DNA of 21,232 nt from JAYVIQ01 sp043770215 (GCA_043770215.1 JAYVIQ010000011.1:1-21232); one strand, 5' to 3'; positions 9,201-17,076 are shown, counted from the stretch's first letter. The notes: generated by a model from the letters alone, not told the origin. Translations and numbers: made by a program.

Positions 9201-12200
9201 GTAGAAATCATAGTTGATGGAACAGACGACCATGTAAAGTTTACACCTGTCTCAGCATCTACAGATACACTATACAAATCGTTTAAACAAACCTGTGTAC
9301 TAGGTGTAGCTATTAAATTAATTGGGATTGGTCTTTTATTTATTTGTACAGTCAAATCTGAGGTATTATAACCCACACAACCTTTTGAAGATGTTTCTAT
9401 TAGTTTAAGCACTGTAGATGCTGTCTCTGGAATAGTAATCGTTACTTGATTGGTTATACTAGCCAAAACGGTAGCATCTTGTATCCATTTAAAAGTACTA
9501 CCCGTTGTGTTTGTAACCGAATAGGTTTGAGTAGATCCTGCACAAACTGGTGTTGACCCAACAATGGTTTTTGCATTTGGTAGCAAATTAACGGCAACAG
9601 CTGTTGAAGTATTTGTTATTTTACACCCATTTGGATTTGTGATGGTAAGCCCTATATTTCCAGAAGATACCCCCCACTTAATTGTAGCTCTGTTCCCTAT
9701 TGTAGATGTAAGCACAGCATCTGGTGCAGTAACACTCCAAGCATAAGAATGACCTGCCCTTCTTGGAACAGAATAAACAACCGTTTCATCCTCGCATACA
9801 TCAACATCTCCTGTTATTGTTTCATTAACTGGCAATGCATTTACAATCACAGGTAAATTAACAGGCTGTTGGGGACATGAAAAAGGTGATGCTGTTGTTT
9901 CAATTACAGAAACTACAAAATTAGATGATACCGTTGCAATTGTAGCTGTAGTTCCAGTAGCACTCCATGTTGCATCATGCGTACTTGTCCATATATAGGT
10001 AGATCCAACTTGTCCGGTTACAGAAAACTGTACATTAGTTTGTCCTGCACATAATTTACCTGAAGTAACTTGACTTATAACTACCGAAGGAACAATAGGT
10101 TGAGAATTTATTACTACATTGATAGAACTCTTTTCACATTTTGCTTTATCCTTCATGTTGTAAACAGATACTGTATAAGTACCAGATTCTAAATTAGTAA
10201 ATGTTCCTGTTGTGTTTTCAAATAACTGAGTTTTGGAAGGCAACATACTAAAGAGAATAAATCTAAAATCAGAATTTAAAGATATATCACCAACAACTTT
10301 TGTAAATGTTGTAGTTATTGTTGCTTTTTCTGACGCACATAGGTTTTGGTCATTAGCAACTGCTGAAACAGTTGCAGGGGGTTTACACAATGGAACATTT
10401 ATGCAAGTATGGAATTCAGAAGTGTTTAACTTTGCGTCTCTTGCTGCAAAAATAACATTGTTTAGGGTTAAACCATTAGTTATTGCTAAGGGTGAGGTTA
10501 AGTCAAATGAAAAATACCCTTGCTCTAGTCTTGTTGCTAAGAAAGTATTAGAAACTGATTTAAAAGAAGTTATAAGTTTGAAACCTTGAGCATTGTTTGA
10601 ATTCCCACCTGGTGCTTGGCATGGTGGTGTGCTAAAGCTACATTTGTTATCTACAAGGTAAACATCTATAGAGTCTCCTGTATTAGGAGACACACCTGTT
10701 ATGGTGTTTTTATTAGATTCGGCTGTATTGACTGCAACAAATTTAGTTGGTCCATTACCAAAACTTATATTACCATTGTCAACTAAATCTATTCCAGATG
10801 AGTTACAAGACATGGTGTTAGATAAAATATTATTAGAAACAGATAATGGATCTTTAATACTAATTGCAGCACCACCAGCAATATTTGCAATTGTATTTCC
10901 TTTTATAGTAAAGTTTTCAGCTCCATTTAGTAACATTATACCTCCGTCTGCAGGAGAACAATTTAAACTTGCTAAATTAGCATCTTGAGCACCAATGAAA
11001 TTACCTAGAATTTTATTTGGACCAGCACTCTCCCCCTGAGCAAAAATCCCAAACTTTCCTCCAGCAATAATATTTCCCTCTCCAGGCAATAACCCACCAA
11101 TAGTGTTATCTATTAAACTGTTTGGACTTGTAGGATCGTTAAAACCTAACAATGAAATACCATCTTGGTTGTTTCCCAAACAATTTCCGTTATAAAAACC
11201 TACAAAATTAGATTGAACAATATTATTAGAGGTTAACCCTTTATCATCATGCAAAACTATACCGTGACCCACACCAAAACTATACCTTGGTGGAGTGGCG
11301 TCAGGTTTAGAGTCAATTGTATGTACATTTGCAAAAGCAAATCCATTACCCCCAACAATATTGCCTTTACCAGGTAAACCGATAATGTTATTTTTAGAAC
11401 CATTACGTACATAAATTCCGTGTTTGTGATTCCCTAGTAATCCCCCTACATTATCAACTAAGCTTGTGCCTGTTGCATTAGTACCTACAAAGTTATTTAT
11501 TATGGTATTAAAATTACTCGTTTTAAGTTCTATTCCAGAGCCATAAAAATTTTCATTATCTAAACCAGAATTTTGATCGGTTGCAATATTTCCTGGAGCT
11601 AAATCCCATAATCTTCTATTTCCATTTGCAGAACTTAGGTTGCCATCTATTAGAACCTTATTAGAATTTGTTAGCTGTATACCATCCGCAAGATTACCAC
11701 TTACCTGTCCTAATGCATTTACACCTACTGTATTTCTTTTTATTATTCCACTATATCCATCACTATTACCATCAATATTTAAGCCTAAAAATTTAATGCC
11801 ATGCCCAAAATTATTATGCACTGTATTATTGTCTATTGTCATATCCTGCCCACCTGTAACATGAATACCTGCAAAACTAAAAGAAGCACCATTGTTAAGA
11901 TACACACCATAGCCGTCTTTAATACCTACCCATGTTGTAGTTGATATATCTTGGCTTTTACAATTGTTTGTAATTTCAGAATTTTTAATCACTAAGTTGG
12001 TTGTAAGGGTAGCAAGAATACCATTTCCATTAGCATTTTTAACTACAACATTATCTATAACAATGTTGGCTTGATTATTAATTTCAATACCTGTTGTTTG
12101 GTTAGAGGCATCTATAATTATGTTACTTATGGTTATTGTTGGGGCAGTTACACGAATAACACTAAACCCAGGAAACAACATAGATAATGTCTGTGTAGGT

Positions 12201-12325
12201 TTTCCAAATGCATCAACAGCACCAGAGATATTTGTGTTAACGTTTCTCACTTGAGCATAGCTGTTAGTTGAGATAAACGAAGCTAAAACAGCTGTAAAGA
12301 CAAGAATTTTTTTAGGAATATTCAT
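6278..12325 (-). CDS. Giant beta-helix / PKD-repeat protein with T9SS type B sorting domain
   Basis: A 2015-residue secreted or cell-surface protein. Residues 1-24 are a signal peptide (cut at SYA|Q). Residues about 50-520 are a right-handed parallel beta-helix: PbH1 rungs such as GHGIKFL, ADGIQLT, GSGIELK, KHGIYVR, GHGIVLH, QDGISLL, DGGIMLL, plus PGEGNIIAGG turns. From about 650 to 1800 there are about a dozen PKD-like/Ig-like repeats of 70-100 residues, most opening with Cys-x-Gly/Asn and a Y/F-x-W strand and closing with a GC pair, implying one disulfide each. The last roughly 90 residues are a type B sorting domain (VIIYNRWG, WDGKGDNGQDLPVSTYFYTVDL, GPITLLR). PorP/SprF follows after 20 bp. 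Likely roles are surface adhesion, gliding or polysaccharide binding; the beta-helix could be lyase-like, but I see no catalytic signature. The usual NGDGxND loop of the sorting domain is replaced by a Cys-x-Cys segment. Confidence 0.9.
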   Translation of the reverse strand: MNIPKKILVFTAVLASFISTNSYAQVRNVNTNISGAVDAFGKPTQTLSMLFPGFSVIRVTAPTITISNIIIDASNQTTGIEINNQANIVIDNVVVKNANGNGILATLTTNLVIKNSEITNNCKSQDISTTTWVGIKDGYGVYLNNGASFSFAGIHVTGGQDMTIDNNTVHNNFGHGIKFLGLNIDGNSDGYSGIIKRNTVGVNALGQVSGNLADGIQLTNSNKVLIDGNLSSANGNRRLWDLAPGNIATDQNSGLDNENFYGSGIELKTSNFNTIINNFVGTNATGTSLVDNVGGLLGNHKHGIYVRNGSKNNIIGLPGKGNIVGGNGFAFANVHTIDSKPDATPPRYSFGVGHGIVLHDDKGLTSNNIVQSNFVGFYNGNCLGNNQDGISLLGFNDPTSPNSLIDNTIGGLLPGEGNIIAGGKFGIFAQGESAGPNKILGNFIGAQDANLASLNCSPADGGIMLLNGAENFTIKGNTIANIAGGAAISIKDPLSVSNNILSNTMSCNSSGIDLVDNGNISFGNGPTKFVAVNTAESNKNTITGVSPNTGDSIDVYLVDNKCSFSTPPCQAPGGNSNNAQGFKLITSFKSVSNTFLATRLEQGYFSFDLTSPLAITNGLTLNNVIFAARDAKLNTSEFHTCINVPLCKPPATVSAVANDQNLCASEKATITTTFTKVVGDISLNSDFRFILFSMLPSKTQLFENTTGTFTNLESGTYTVSVYNMKDKAKCEKSSINVVINSQPIVPSVVISQVTSGKLCAGQTNVQFSVTGQVGSTYIWTSTHDATWSATGTTATIATVSSNFVVSVIETTASPFSCPQQPVNLPVIVNALPVNETITGDVDVCEDETVVYSVPRRAGHSYAWSVTAPDAVLTSTIGNRATIKWGVSSGNIGLTITNPNGCKITNTSTAVAVNLLPNAKTIVGSTPVCAGSTQTYSVTNTTGSTFKWIQDATVLASITNQVTITIPETASTVLKLIETSSKGCVGYNTSDLTVQINKRPIPINLIATPSTQVCLNDLYSVSVDAETGVNFTWSSVPSTMISTVSSLNKLDLVGVASGIITVSATNTTTRCSSNPTELKSIAITVNSLPLKPILLGKNSISCSATEVYSVQTPNPKSKYIWSYGQEAIGVPLEGVLSTSSSATVDFGPRRAEVEVLEINEFGCTSELSNITPVMNGCRPRADFKIDKPNYCFGEVVKITEFATYTPPSIEPLTMKLFFVGAIETELDILPGGTVNVNYLAPGTYKIKMVVTQAGFTDTKDSLAVVTIKPLADISSKNLIGNSSICQNFEGTYTINAPNSGSVYTWQFPGASELSGSSEISKNLKFGPSNADVTITIFENRNGCLDVLRVPIDVLPTPSKIKIDGLKTACENQEFLLKLTGAPTTSTYVWSPSANIVSTNVSKTEVSFKFATEGDYQIAVLETSASGCFNVDSTSFATVTIKGTPLVSNIEGLGLNGVCLGNNAVFTSPLVSGYTYNWIVNAPDVILSTNNNEVSVRPIGEGTKTIALTVTKDGCLSNQTSKNYEVQSIPQAPTVIANGPSYCQGTEADFSILNPKATSEYCWTIPSGTSLVSSRLCGISNDKIKLNIGAFNGDVTVTEKTSIGCLSGTSIPKQIIVQKLLGNTNVTTFKKGGICSGISSDSLAVYEIEFENATSVSYNISPSIPASNFVEERISGTKATLKIVFPESSENINYVIAANAEAGVCDADIVKWDVSVNSSIENDVSIKNEPVCEGSDVKYLVNTTTNQDLTAKYYWFLNDKFIGEGKEKLVLNVDDKDILKVNYLPTKGFCLNLGKSNVDTIISINAFESPKVDITMADETVLKEDFSVFNERYYVAKNKVDFKLLANLTIETIPNAVYDYEFYWENGQSNSKSEISLPLGKFSNSKEAISNASLSDLQNGQLERWYGVKTTVNGICPSTSRVKVVIDYNTFIPNVLNPTCNCPDAVWKIDNIEQFPGNTVIIYNRWGSIVKTYKSGEFVLWDGKGDNGQDLPVSTYFYTVDLKNGNPVQKGPITLLR
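6926..10078 (-). repeat. PKD/Ig-like repeat array inside the giant surface protein
   Basis: Residues about 750-1800 of the 2015-residue protein form a tandem domain array. Recurrent openings include KLCAGQ, DVCEDE, PVCAGS, QVCLND, SICQNF, TACENQ, GVCLGN, SYCQGT, GICSG and PVCEGS, each followed about 15-25 residues later by a Y/F-x-W core (YIW, YAW, FKW, FTW, YTW, YVW, YNW). Most end in a glycine-cysteine pair (NGC, KGC, FGC, SGC, DGC, IGC). The units are diverged in sequence, and no near-identical DNA repeats are evident by eye. Confidence 0.8.
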
Positions 12326-12386
12326 ATTTATAAACTTTAAAACACTGTTAATACTTTAAATACCATAAAAGTAAGCGACTTTGTTC

Positions 12387-14276
12387 CTACTTAATAATTT
12401 TTAAAATTTTAAACTCTACTCTTCTATTGATTTGTTTTCCCTCTTCTGTATCATTAGTAGCTCTAGGGCTTTTTTCTCCATAACCTCTTGCTACAAACTG
12501 TGAAGCAGATATGCCGTTCTTGGAAAGGTAATTAACAACAGATTGTGCCCTTCTCTGAGATAAACTATTATTATGTTCGTCAGATCCTTGGCTATCTGTA
12601 TGCCCTTGTATTTCTACAACTATGGATTTATATTCTTTCATAACTTCTACTAAGTTGTCTAATTCTATAAATGACTGTGGTTTTAAGATGGCTTTGTCCA
12701 ATTCGAAGAAAATATTGTTGATTACAAAACTTTGACCTTCCTTAAAAGGTGTAAGATATACATCTTTTTTTTCTTCTTTATACTCTTTTAAATTAGAAAG
12801 GTCTATGGTTTGAATTTTATTAAAATATCCATTTGATTTATATTTAAATTCGTATTTCTTTCCTGGCTCTAGAAAAACATCATATCCTTTTAATGAATCT
12901 GAAACTACAGTTTTGTACACTTGGTTGGTTCCAGCTATAGTTATTGTCAAATTACCAGGTATTTTATTCTTTGTTTCATCATCAAATAGGAAGCCGCTTA
13001 GTTTCAAGCCTGGTTTTCTTTTCAAATAAATATTTAGCGTTTTGTCTTTTATACCTTTTACCAAATCAGTTATATCAATTATGCCTCCCTCTTGCAGGTA
13101 ACCTTCTAAAGTACTTTTTCCTAAATACTTGTATTTTTCCTGACCTGCTAATCTTGCACTAAACACATCTTGATTTGTGAAAGTTGTGTCTAAAAATACA
13201 CTTTTTCCAGTATTTGATACAGAAAAATTAATAACACCAGGAATTGTGTCTTTAGAAAAATCGTCAAAAAACCTTCCAGTAACTTGTAAAAAGGGTTCTA
13301 TAAAAAGATCTTTTATTCTAATTCTTACAATGTCTGAATGTGCTAAGGTATCTGACTTCAAATTCTCAAAATGATGAGCCATGTATATGTAATCTCCCTT
13401 ATCCGGAATAGAAAAATAATATTCGTCATCTTTTGTATTGTAAGGAACTCCCAAATTCACGGGTTTAGACCAGGATGTCCAATTACTTGTGTCTGTTCTA
13501 AAAGATCTGTAGACATCCATCCCACCTATTGAATTTTTATGTCCATTTGAAGAAAAATAGATAGTGTCTTGTGTGTGGTTTAACCATACAGTAGCTTCCT
13601 TACCTGCAGTATTTAAGATAGGACCTAAATTCTTTGGTTTGCCCCATTTTATTAAAGACAATCCTTTTCTTTCAGAAACATAAATGTCTTGTAAACCGTA
13701 AGTGTGTTTGTCTTTTTGCTGCACACACATGAGCAATGCATCTTTGTCATCATTCATAAAAAAAGAACATACCTGATTGTTCCTATACCCTTTAATTTTG
13801 AGTGCTTTTGGGAAGGACCATTTGCCATCTACTTTGTGCGTTATTGAAACACCATTACCAACTGTACCATTTTTATAATATTCATTGTGTAAAAGCATAG
13901 TATTTCCATCCTTTGAAATCCAATGTACCGCATCTTGACCGTAACTGTTTAAGGGCTTTTGAACATGAGTTGCTTTTGTCCAAGAGCTGTCTGATGGAAC
14001 ATATGTAGACTGCCAAATATCTTGAGATCCACCAATATTTTGATCATGTACCACTTTAAAAAAGTACAGATTTTTTCCATCTGGACTTATTTTAGGTCCA
14101 GATTCAGCATGAGAAGAGTTTATATTTGCACCTAAATTTTCTACCTGGTAAATACTTTTATCTTTTGTAATCAGGGTATCATGGTTATAAATGTAGTTTT
14201 CTCCTATTGTCTGGGAGCAAACGTTTTGAGAAACAAAAAAGATAAGCACTATTACTTTGTATAAATATTTTTTCAT
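12387..14276 (-). CDS. PD40 beta-propeller / CRD / OmpA peptidoglycan-binding protein
   Basis: A 629-residue periplasm-facing envelope protein. A type I signal peptide ends near VCS|QT; no lipobox is present, although a Cys lies close by. Residues about 45-320 carry PD40/WD40-like propeller blades (ISPDGKNLYF, TIYFSSNGHKNSIGGMDVYRS, DYIYMA). Two carboxypeptidase-regulatory-like beta-sandwich regions follow (about 330-420 and 424-510), then an OmpA C-terminal domain at 517-629 with EIQGHTDSQG, LSQRRAQSVVNYL and NRRVEF. D561 and R576 correspond to the Asp/Arg pair that binds the peptidoglycan peptide in OmpA. The architecture resembles PorE of the T9SS without its TPR segment. It is the first gene of the cassette: the giant type B protein follows after 61 bp, then PorP/SprF. 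Its likely job is to tether that system to the cell wall; this is inferred from context. Confidence 0.88.
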   Translation of the reverse strand: MKKYLYKVIVLIFFVSQNVCSQTIGENYIYNHDTLITKDKSIYQVENLGANINSSHAESGPKISPDGKNLYFFKVVHDQNIGGSQDIWQSTYVPSDSSWTKATHVQKPLNSYGQDAVHWISKDGNTMLLHNEYYKNGTVGNGVSITHKVDGKWSFPKALKIKGYRNNQVCSFFMNDDKDALLMCVQQKDKHTYGLQDIYVSERKGLSLIKWGKPKNLGPILNTAGKEATVWLNHTQDTIYFSSNGHKNSIGGMDVYRSFRTDTSNWTSWSKPVNLGVPYNTKDDEYYFSIPDKGDYIYMAHHFENLKSDTLAHSDIVRIRIKDLFIEPFLQVTGRFFDDFSKDTIPGVINFSVSNTGKSVFLDTTFTNQDVFSARLAGQEKYKYLGKSTLEGYLQEGGIIDITDLVKGIKDKTLNIYLKRKPGLKLSGFLFDDETKNKIPGNLTITIAGTNQVYKTVVSDSLKGYDVFLEPGKKYEFKYKSNGYFNKIQTIDLSNLKEYKEEKKDVYLTPFKEGQSFVINNIFFELDKAILKPQSFIELDNLVEVMKEYKSIVVEIQGHTDSQGSDEHNNSLSQRRAQSVVNYLSKNGISASQFVARGYGEKSPRATNDTEEGKQINRRVEFKILKIIK

Positions 14277-14314
14277 AAAATGAATAATATGACGGATTTT
14301 AAATTATAAACATA

Positions 14315-14345
14315 CACAATATAATAAAATATAATCAGTTACAAA
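14315..14345 (-). promoter_or_regulatory. Putative Bacteroidota promoter of the T9SS cassette
   Basis: On the minus strand TTTG (14342-14345) lies 18 bp upstream of TATATTGT (14316-14323), a 6-of-8 match to TAnnTTTG. The start codon at 14276 would then have a leader of roughly 35 nt. The surrounding 14277-14560 interval is AT-rich and otherwise shows no gene or hairpin of note. Confidence 0.35.
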
Positions 14346-14526
14346 CAATCAAAAAAAAAATATTTCAAATTACTTACAAAATTTACAATTTAATTTGTTT
14401 CATGAAAAAGTTGTGATTGCATAAAAAAAATTTAACGTAAAATTTCACTTAATCTTATCCTCAGAAAAATAAAAATCATTCTAACAAAATAAAATCTAAA
14501 AAGACTAAAAATAAATCTAATTTTAA

Positions 14527-14534
14527 TATATTTG
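14527..14534 (+). promoter_or_regulatory. -7 box TATATTTG upstream of the small basic ORF
   Basis: An exact match to the Bacteroidota -7 consensus TAnnTTTG, 26 bp before the ATG at 14561. No clear TTTG is seen at the -33 position, so the promoter is incomplete by consensus, but its placement supports transcription of the small gene. Confidence 0.45.
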
Positions 14535-14560
14535 CATATTGAGAACAAAAGATAACAATT

Positions 14561-14704
14561 ATGGCATCTACAGAATTAAAAAGAAAAGCAGCAAGAAATA
14601 AATCAAGAGTTATTGTTCGTGCTACTGCAATTAAGGTATTAACTGCAACTCCTATCATCAAAAAAATAACACCAGAAGAAGTAAAAGCTCAATTTAAGGC
14701 CTAA
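14561..14704 (+). CDS. Small highly basic conserved-looking protein, 47 aa
   Basis: ATG at 14561 opens a 47-codon frame ending in TAA at 14702-14704. The product starts MASTELKRKAARNKSR and ends ITPEEVKAQFKA. It has twelve Lys/Arg against three Glu and no Cys, Trp or Tyr. The first half reads as a basic helix; a TATPIIKKI link and a short acidic helix follow. Support for it being real: a perfect -7 box 26 bp upstream, protein-like composition instead of the Lys/Asn/Ile/Phe mix of random AT-rich frames, and an exact fit into the gap before the convergent phosphoesterase gene (10 bp between stops). It resembles short Bacteroidota proteins I recall with a TPVIKxVDxExIK-like tail, but I cannot name a family. 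A nucleic-acid- or ribosome-associated role is a guess from charge. Confidence 0.7.
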   Translation: MASTELKRKAARNKSRVIVRATAIKVLTATPIIKKITPEEVKAQFKA

Positions 14705-14714
14705 CTTCCTAATT

Positions 14715-15242
14715 TTATTTTGGGGCTGAACTTCTTTGTCTTAGCCCTAATTCTATTGCTTCTAGATTTGAAATTTTTCCATTTATCAAATCAAAACGCA
14801 TAATTGTTTTCATTAAATGAAATCCTTGGTTACCTGCAGCTCCAGGGTTGATGTGCAACAAATAGTTTTTAGAATCCCTCATTACTTTGCAAACATGAGA
14901 GTGACCACATAAAAATAAATCTGGTTTGTATTTATGTATTAAATCATTAGATTTTTTTGAATATTTGCCTGGATATCCACCAATATGTATTAATAAAATT
15001 TTCAAGCCCTGCAACTCGAAAAACAAATGCTCTGGAAAACAGTTTCTGACTTCTAAGTCATCTATGTTGCCATAAACTCCTCTTAAAGTAAAATTCTCTT
15101 TCAAGACATCAGATACACCCTGTCCAAAATCTCCCAAGTGCCAAATCTCATGGCATTCTTTAAAATAGTGCAGTACTTTTGGATCTAAATAGCCATGCGT
15201 GTCTGAAATTACCCCTACTTTTATTGATAAACTATTTGGCAT
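14715..15242 (-). CDS. YfcE/MJ0936-type metallophosphoesterase
   Basis: A 175-residue cytoplasmic calcineurin-like phosphoesterase with the complete dimetal motif series: SDTHG (D14, H16), HLGDFG (D38), YGNID (N59), LLIHIGG (H86), CGHSH (H114, H116) and INPGA (N132). Length and motif order match the YfcE/MJ0936 family of small phosphodiesterases with broad in vitro activity on phosphodiester model substrates; the physiological substrate is generally unknown. It is transcribed away from the OmpA-menE pair, with 56 bp between start codons, and converges on the small basic ORF. The start ATG at 15242 places the first beta-strand (IKVGVISDTHG) at residue 7, as expected. Confidence 0.9.
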   Translation of the reverse strand: MPNSLSIKVGVISDTHGYLDPKVLHYFKECHEIWHLGDFGQGVSDVLKENFTLRGVYGNIDDLEVRNCFPEHLFFELQGLKILLIHIGGYPGKYSKKSNDLIHKYKPDLFLCGHSHVCKVMRDSKNYLLHINPGAAGNQGFHLMKTIMRFDLINGKISNLEAIELGLRQRSSAPK

Positions 15243-15280
15243 AATATGTGTAACTTACATTGGTTACAAAGTTCTAAACA

Positions 15281-15288
15281 CAAATATA
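15281..15288 (-). promoter_or_regulatory. -7 box TATATTTG for the phosphoesterase gene
   Basis: On the minus strand TATATTTG is an exact match to TAnnTTTG, about 39 bp upstream of the ATG at 15242. It lies in the 56-bp divergent gap shared with the OmpA-domain gene. A -33 TTTG is not obvious; only a T-rich stretch is present at the right distance. Confidence 0.45.
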
Positions 15289-15298
15289 TCATTTAACT

Positions 15299-15985
15299 AT
15301 GAAAAGAGCATACCTAACTTTACTTATAACCGTTCTATATGCTACTATTTTTGCTCAAGGAAGTTCGGCAACAATAAAGATACTACTCACAGACATTGAT
15401 TCTATTGCAGAAACAAATGCGAAAATTATAATATTCTCTACAGATAAGTCCTATGTTCATGAAGGAAATACAGATGAACAAGGCATTATGAAGGTACTTT
15501 TACCTTTGGGTAAGGAATTAAATATAGAAGTATATCGTTATGACACCGTTTTTAATTTTAAGCAAACAATACCCGTAGGTAACTATGGAGATTATGAGAT
15601 TCCATTTCATTTAACAATTCAAGTAATACGAAAAGTAATTAAAAACTATAAACTACCTGTATACTTTGAATCTAACAAGTTTAATATTACCGAAGAGAAC
15701 AAAAAAGCCATAGATGATTTATTTAATCAAATGACAGCTAAAAAAGAAATGAAAATAGAAATTGGTGCCCATACAGATGATGAGGGTGGGAATAATTTCA
15801 ATCAACTCCTTTCTCAAAATAGAGCTAATGCCATAAGAATTTACCTAGTAAGCAAAGGAATAAATGAAAGTAGGATAATAGCTAAAGGATATGGCGAGAA
15901 CAAACCTGTTGCGGACAATACCACTGAAATAGGTAAATCCCAAAACAGAAGGGTAGAAATATCTGTAACAGAAACAGATAAATAA
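15299..15985 (+). CDS. Small secreted OmpA-domain protein with CRD-like N-terminus
   Basis: A 228-residue envelope protein. Residues 1-19 are a signal peptide (IFA|Q). Residues about 24-112 form a beta-rich carboxypeptidase-regulatory-like domain (AKIIIFS, NTDEQGIMKVLLPLGKEL). Residues about 118-225 are an OmpA C-terminal domain with EIGAHTDDEG, LSQNRANAIRIYL, KGYGENKPVADN and NRRVEI. D160 and R175 have the 15-residue spacing of the peptidoglycan-binding pair in OmpA. It binds peptidoglycan in the periplasm, by family. It lacks the PD40 propeller of the two larger OmpA proteins in this window. The stop is only 5 bp before the start of the MenE-like gene, so the two should share a transcript despite unrelated functions. 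No clear promoter box is visible in the short upstream gap. Confidence 0.88.
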   Translation: MKRAYLTLLITVLYATIFAQGSSATIKILLTDIDSIAETNAKIIIFSTDKSYVHEGNTDEQGIMKVLLPLGKELNIEVYRYDTVFNFKQTIPVGNYGDYEIPFHLTIQVIRKVIKNYKLPVYFESNKFNITEENKKAIDDLFNQMTAKKEMKIEIGAHTDDEGGNNFNQLLSQNRANAIRIYLVSKGINESRIIAKGYGENKPVADNTTEIGKSQNRRVEISVTETDK

Positions 15986-15990
15986 AATAT

Positions 15991-17076
15991 ATGCGTATTC
16001 AAATTGAGGATAAGACGTATTTAATAAAAGATTTAATAAAATTAGAGGATTTAGGTACTTTGACTGAGGCAGAAAATGAAGTATATCATTTTCTAACCAA
16101 TTGGATGTCTAGTTCAGATACTATGTTTTTTATGACCTCTGGATCTACAGGTAAACAAAAAAAAATAGCACTTAAAAAAAAATACCTTAGAGCGAGTGCC
16201 AAAAGAACTTTAGCCTATTTTGACATAAAAGACGGTATAGTTTTGAACTGCCTAAGTTTGCATCACATAGGTGGTGCCATGCAGCTAATCAGAGCTTTGG
16301 AAGGAAACCTTGATTGTATTTTACTAGAACCTAAGAAAAACCCTTTTGAAAACCATAGTATTCCTTGGGACAAAATATCAATGCTGAGCCTTGTACCCTA
16401 CCAGCTTAATTATTTAGTTTCTAGGTATGCAAAAGAACTAAAAAAAATTAAAAGAATTTTATTAGGTGGTTCTGAAGTAAGTCATGAGCTTAAAAATAAT
16501 ATACAAACACACCTTTTAAATAATTGCTATGAGACCTATGGCATGACTGAAACAATATCTCATATAGCTATAAAGCATTTAAATCAATCTGACTACTTTA
16601 CAACACTTGATGGCGTTAGCATTCAAAAAAATAACTTAAATCAACTTATTATTTCAGATAGTCATTTATCCATTAAAAATTTAGTAACTAATGACGTTGT
16701 GGAACTTATTTCTGATACTACTTTTTTTTGGAAAGGTAGAATAGATAATGTAATAAACTCTGGAGGAAAAAAAATACATCCAGAAGAAATTGAACATAAA
16801 CTGAGTTCGTTTATCCCTTATCCTTTTTTGGTTTTTGGAATCCCAAATGAAGAGCTTGGAAACTGCGCTTGTATTTTAGTAGAATCTAAAATCTCCATAG
16901 ATTTTATTGAATTAAAAACCGAACTAAAGAAAAAAAAGATATTAGAGGCATACCAAATACCAAAAAAAATATATTACACAAATGAGTTTAAGTATACAGA
17001 AAATAAAAAATTAAAAAGGGTAGAAAGCATTCAAAGTATTTATGAAACTAAACAAACGGAAAACACTTTAGAATAG
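15991..17076 (+). CDS. menE: MenE-like o-succinylbenzoate-CoA ligase (short AMP-binding enzyme)
   Basis: A 361-residue acyl-adenylate/CoA ligase. Its core motifs are the P-loop TSGSTGKQK (49-57), LSLHHIGGAMQ (88-98), LLGGSEV (157-163), YETYGMTETISH (180-191), WKGRIDNVINSGGKKIHPEEIE (from 247) and a C-terminal TENKKLKR (336-343) supplying the A10 lysine. It is much shorter than typical 450-550-residue ligases because the N-terminal region before the P-loop is only about 45 residues, as in the compact MenE proteins of Bacteroidota. The likely reaction is activation of o-succinylbenzoate with ATP and CoA in menaquinone synthesis. No other men gene is in view, so assignment rests on size and motif style; another carboxylate substrate is possible. 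It follows the OmpA gene by 5 bp. Confidence 0.8.
   Translation: MRIQIEDKTYLIKDLIKLEDLGTLTEAENEVYHFLTNWMSSSDTMFFMTSGSTGKQKKIALKKKYLRASAKRTLAYFDIKDGIVLNCLSLHHIGGAMQLIRALEGNLDCILLEPKKNPFENHSIPWDKISMLSLVPYQLNYLVSRYAKELKKIKRILLGGSEVSHELKNNIQTHLLNNCYETYGMTETISHIAIKHLNQSDYFTTLDGVSIQKNNLNQLIISDSHLSIKNLVTNDVVELISDTTFFWKGRIDNVINSGGKKIHPEEIEHKLSSFIPYPFLVFGIPNEELGNCACILVESKISIDFIELKTELKKKKILEAYQIPKKIYYTNEFKYTENKKLKRVESIQSIYETKQTENTLE

Noticed and set aside
8769..11864. Several plus-strand open frames of 60-130 codons opposite the giant gene
   Set aside because: They are antisense shadows of a long minus-strand gene with consistent domain structure; their translations look like reverse-frame noise.
14476..14661. 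Minus-strand 61-codon frame
   Set aside because: It overlaps the better-supported small basic gene on the plus strand and its promoter, and reads as a hydrophobic antisense shadow.
14705..14760. GGGCT/AGCCC hairpin as a terminator for the small basic gene
   Set aside because: The stem is only 5-7 bp, lies inside the convergent phosphoesterase gene and lacks a T-run.
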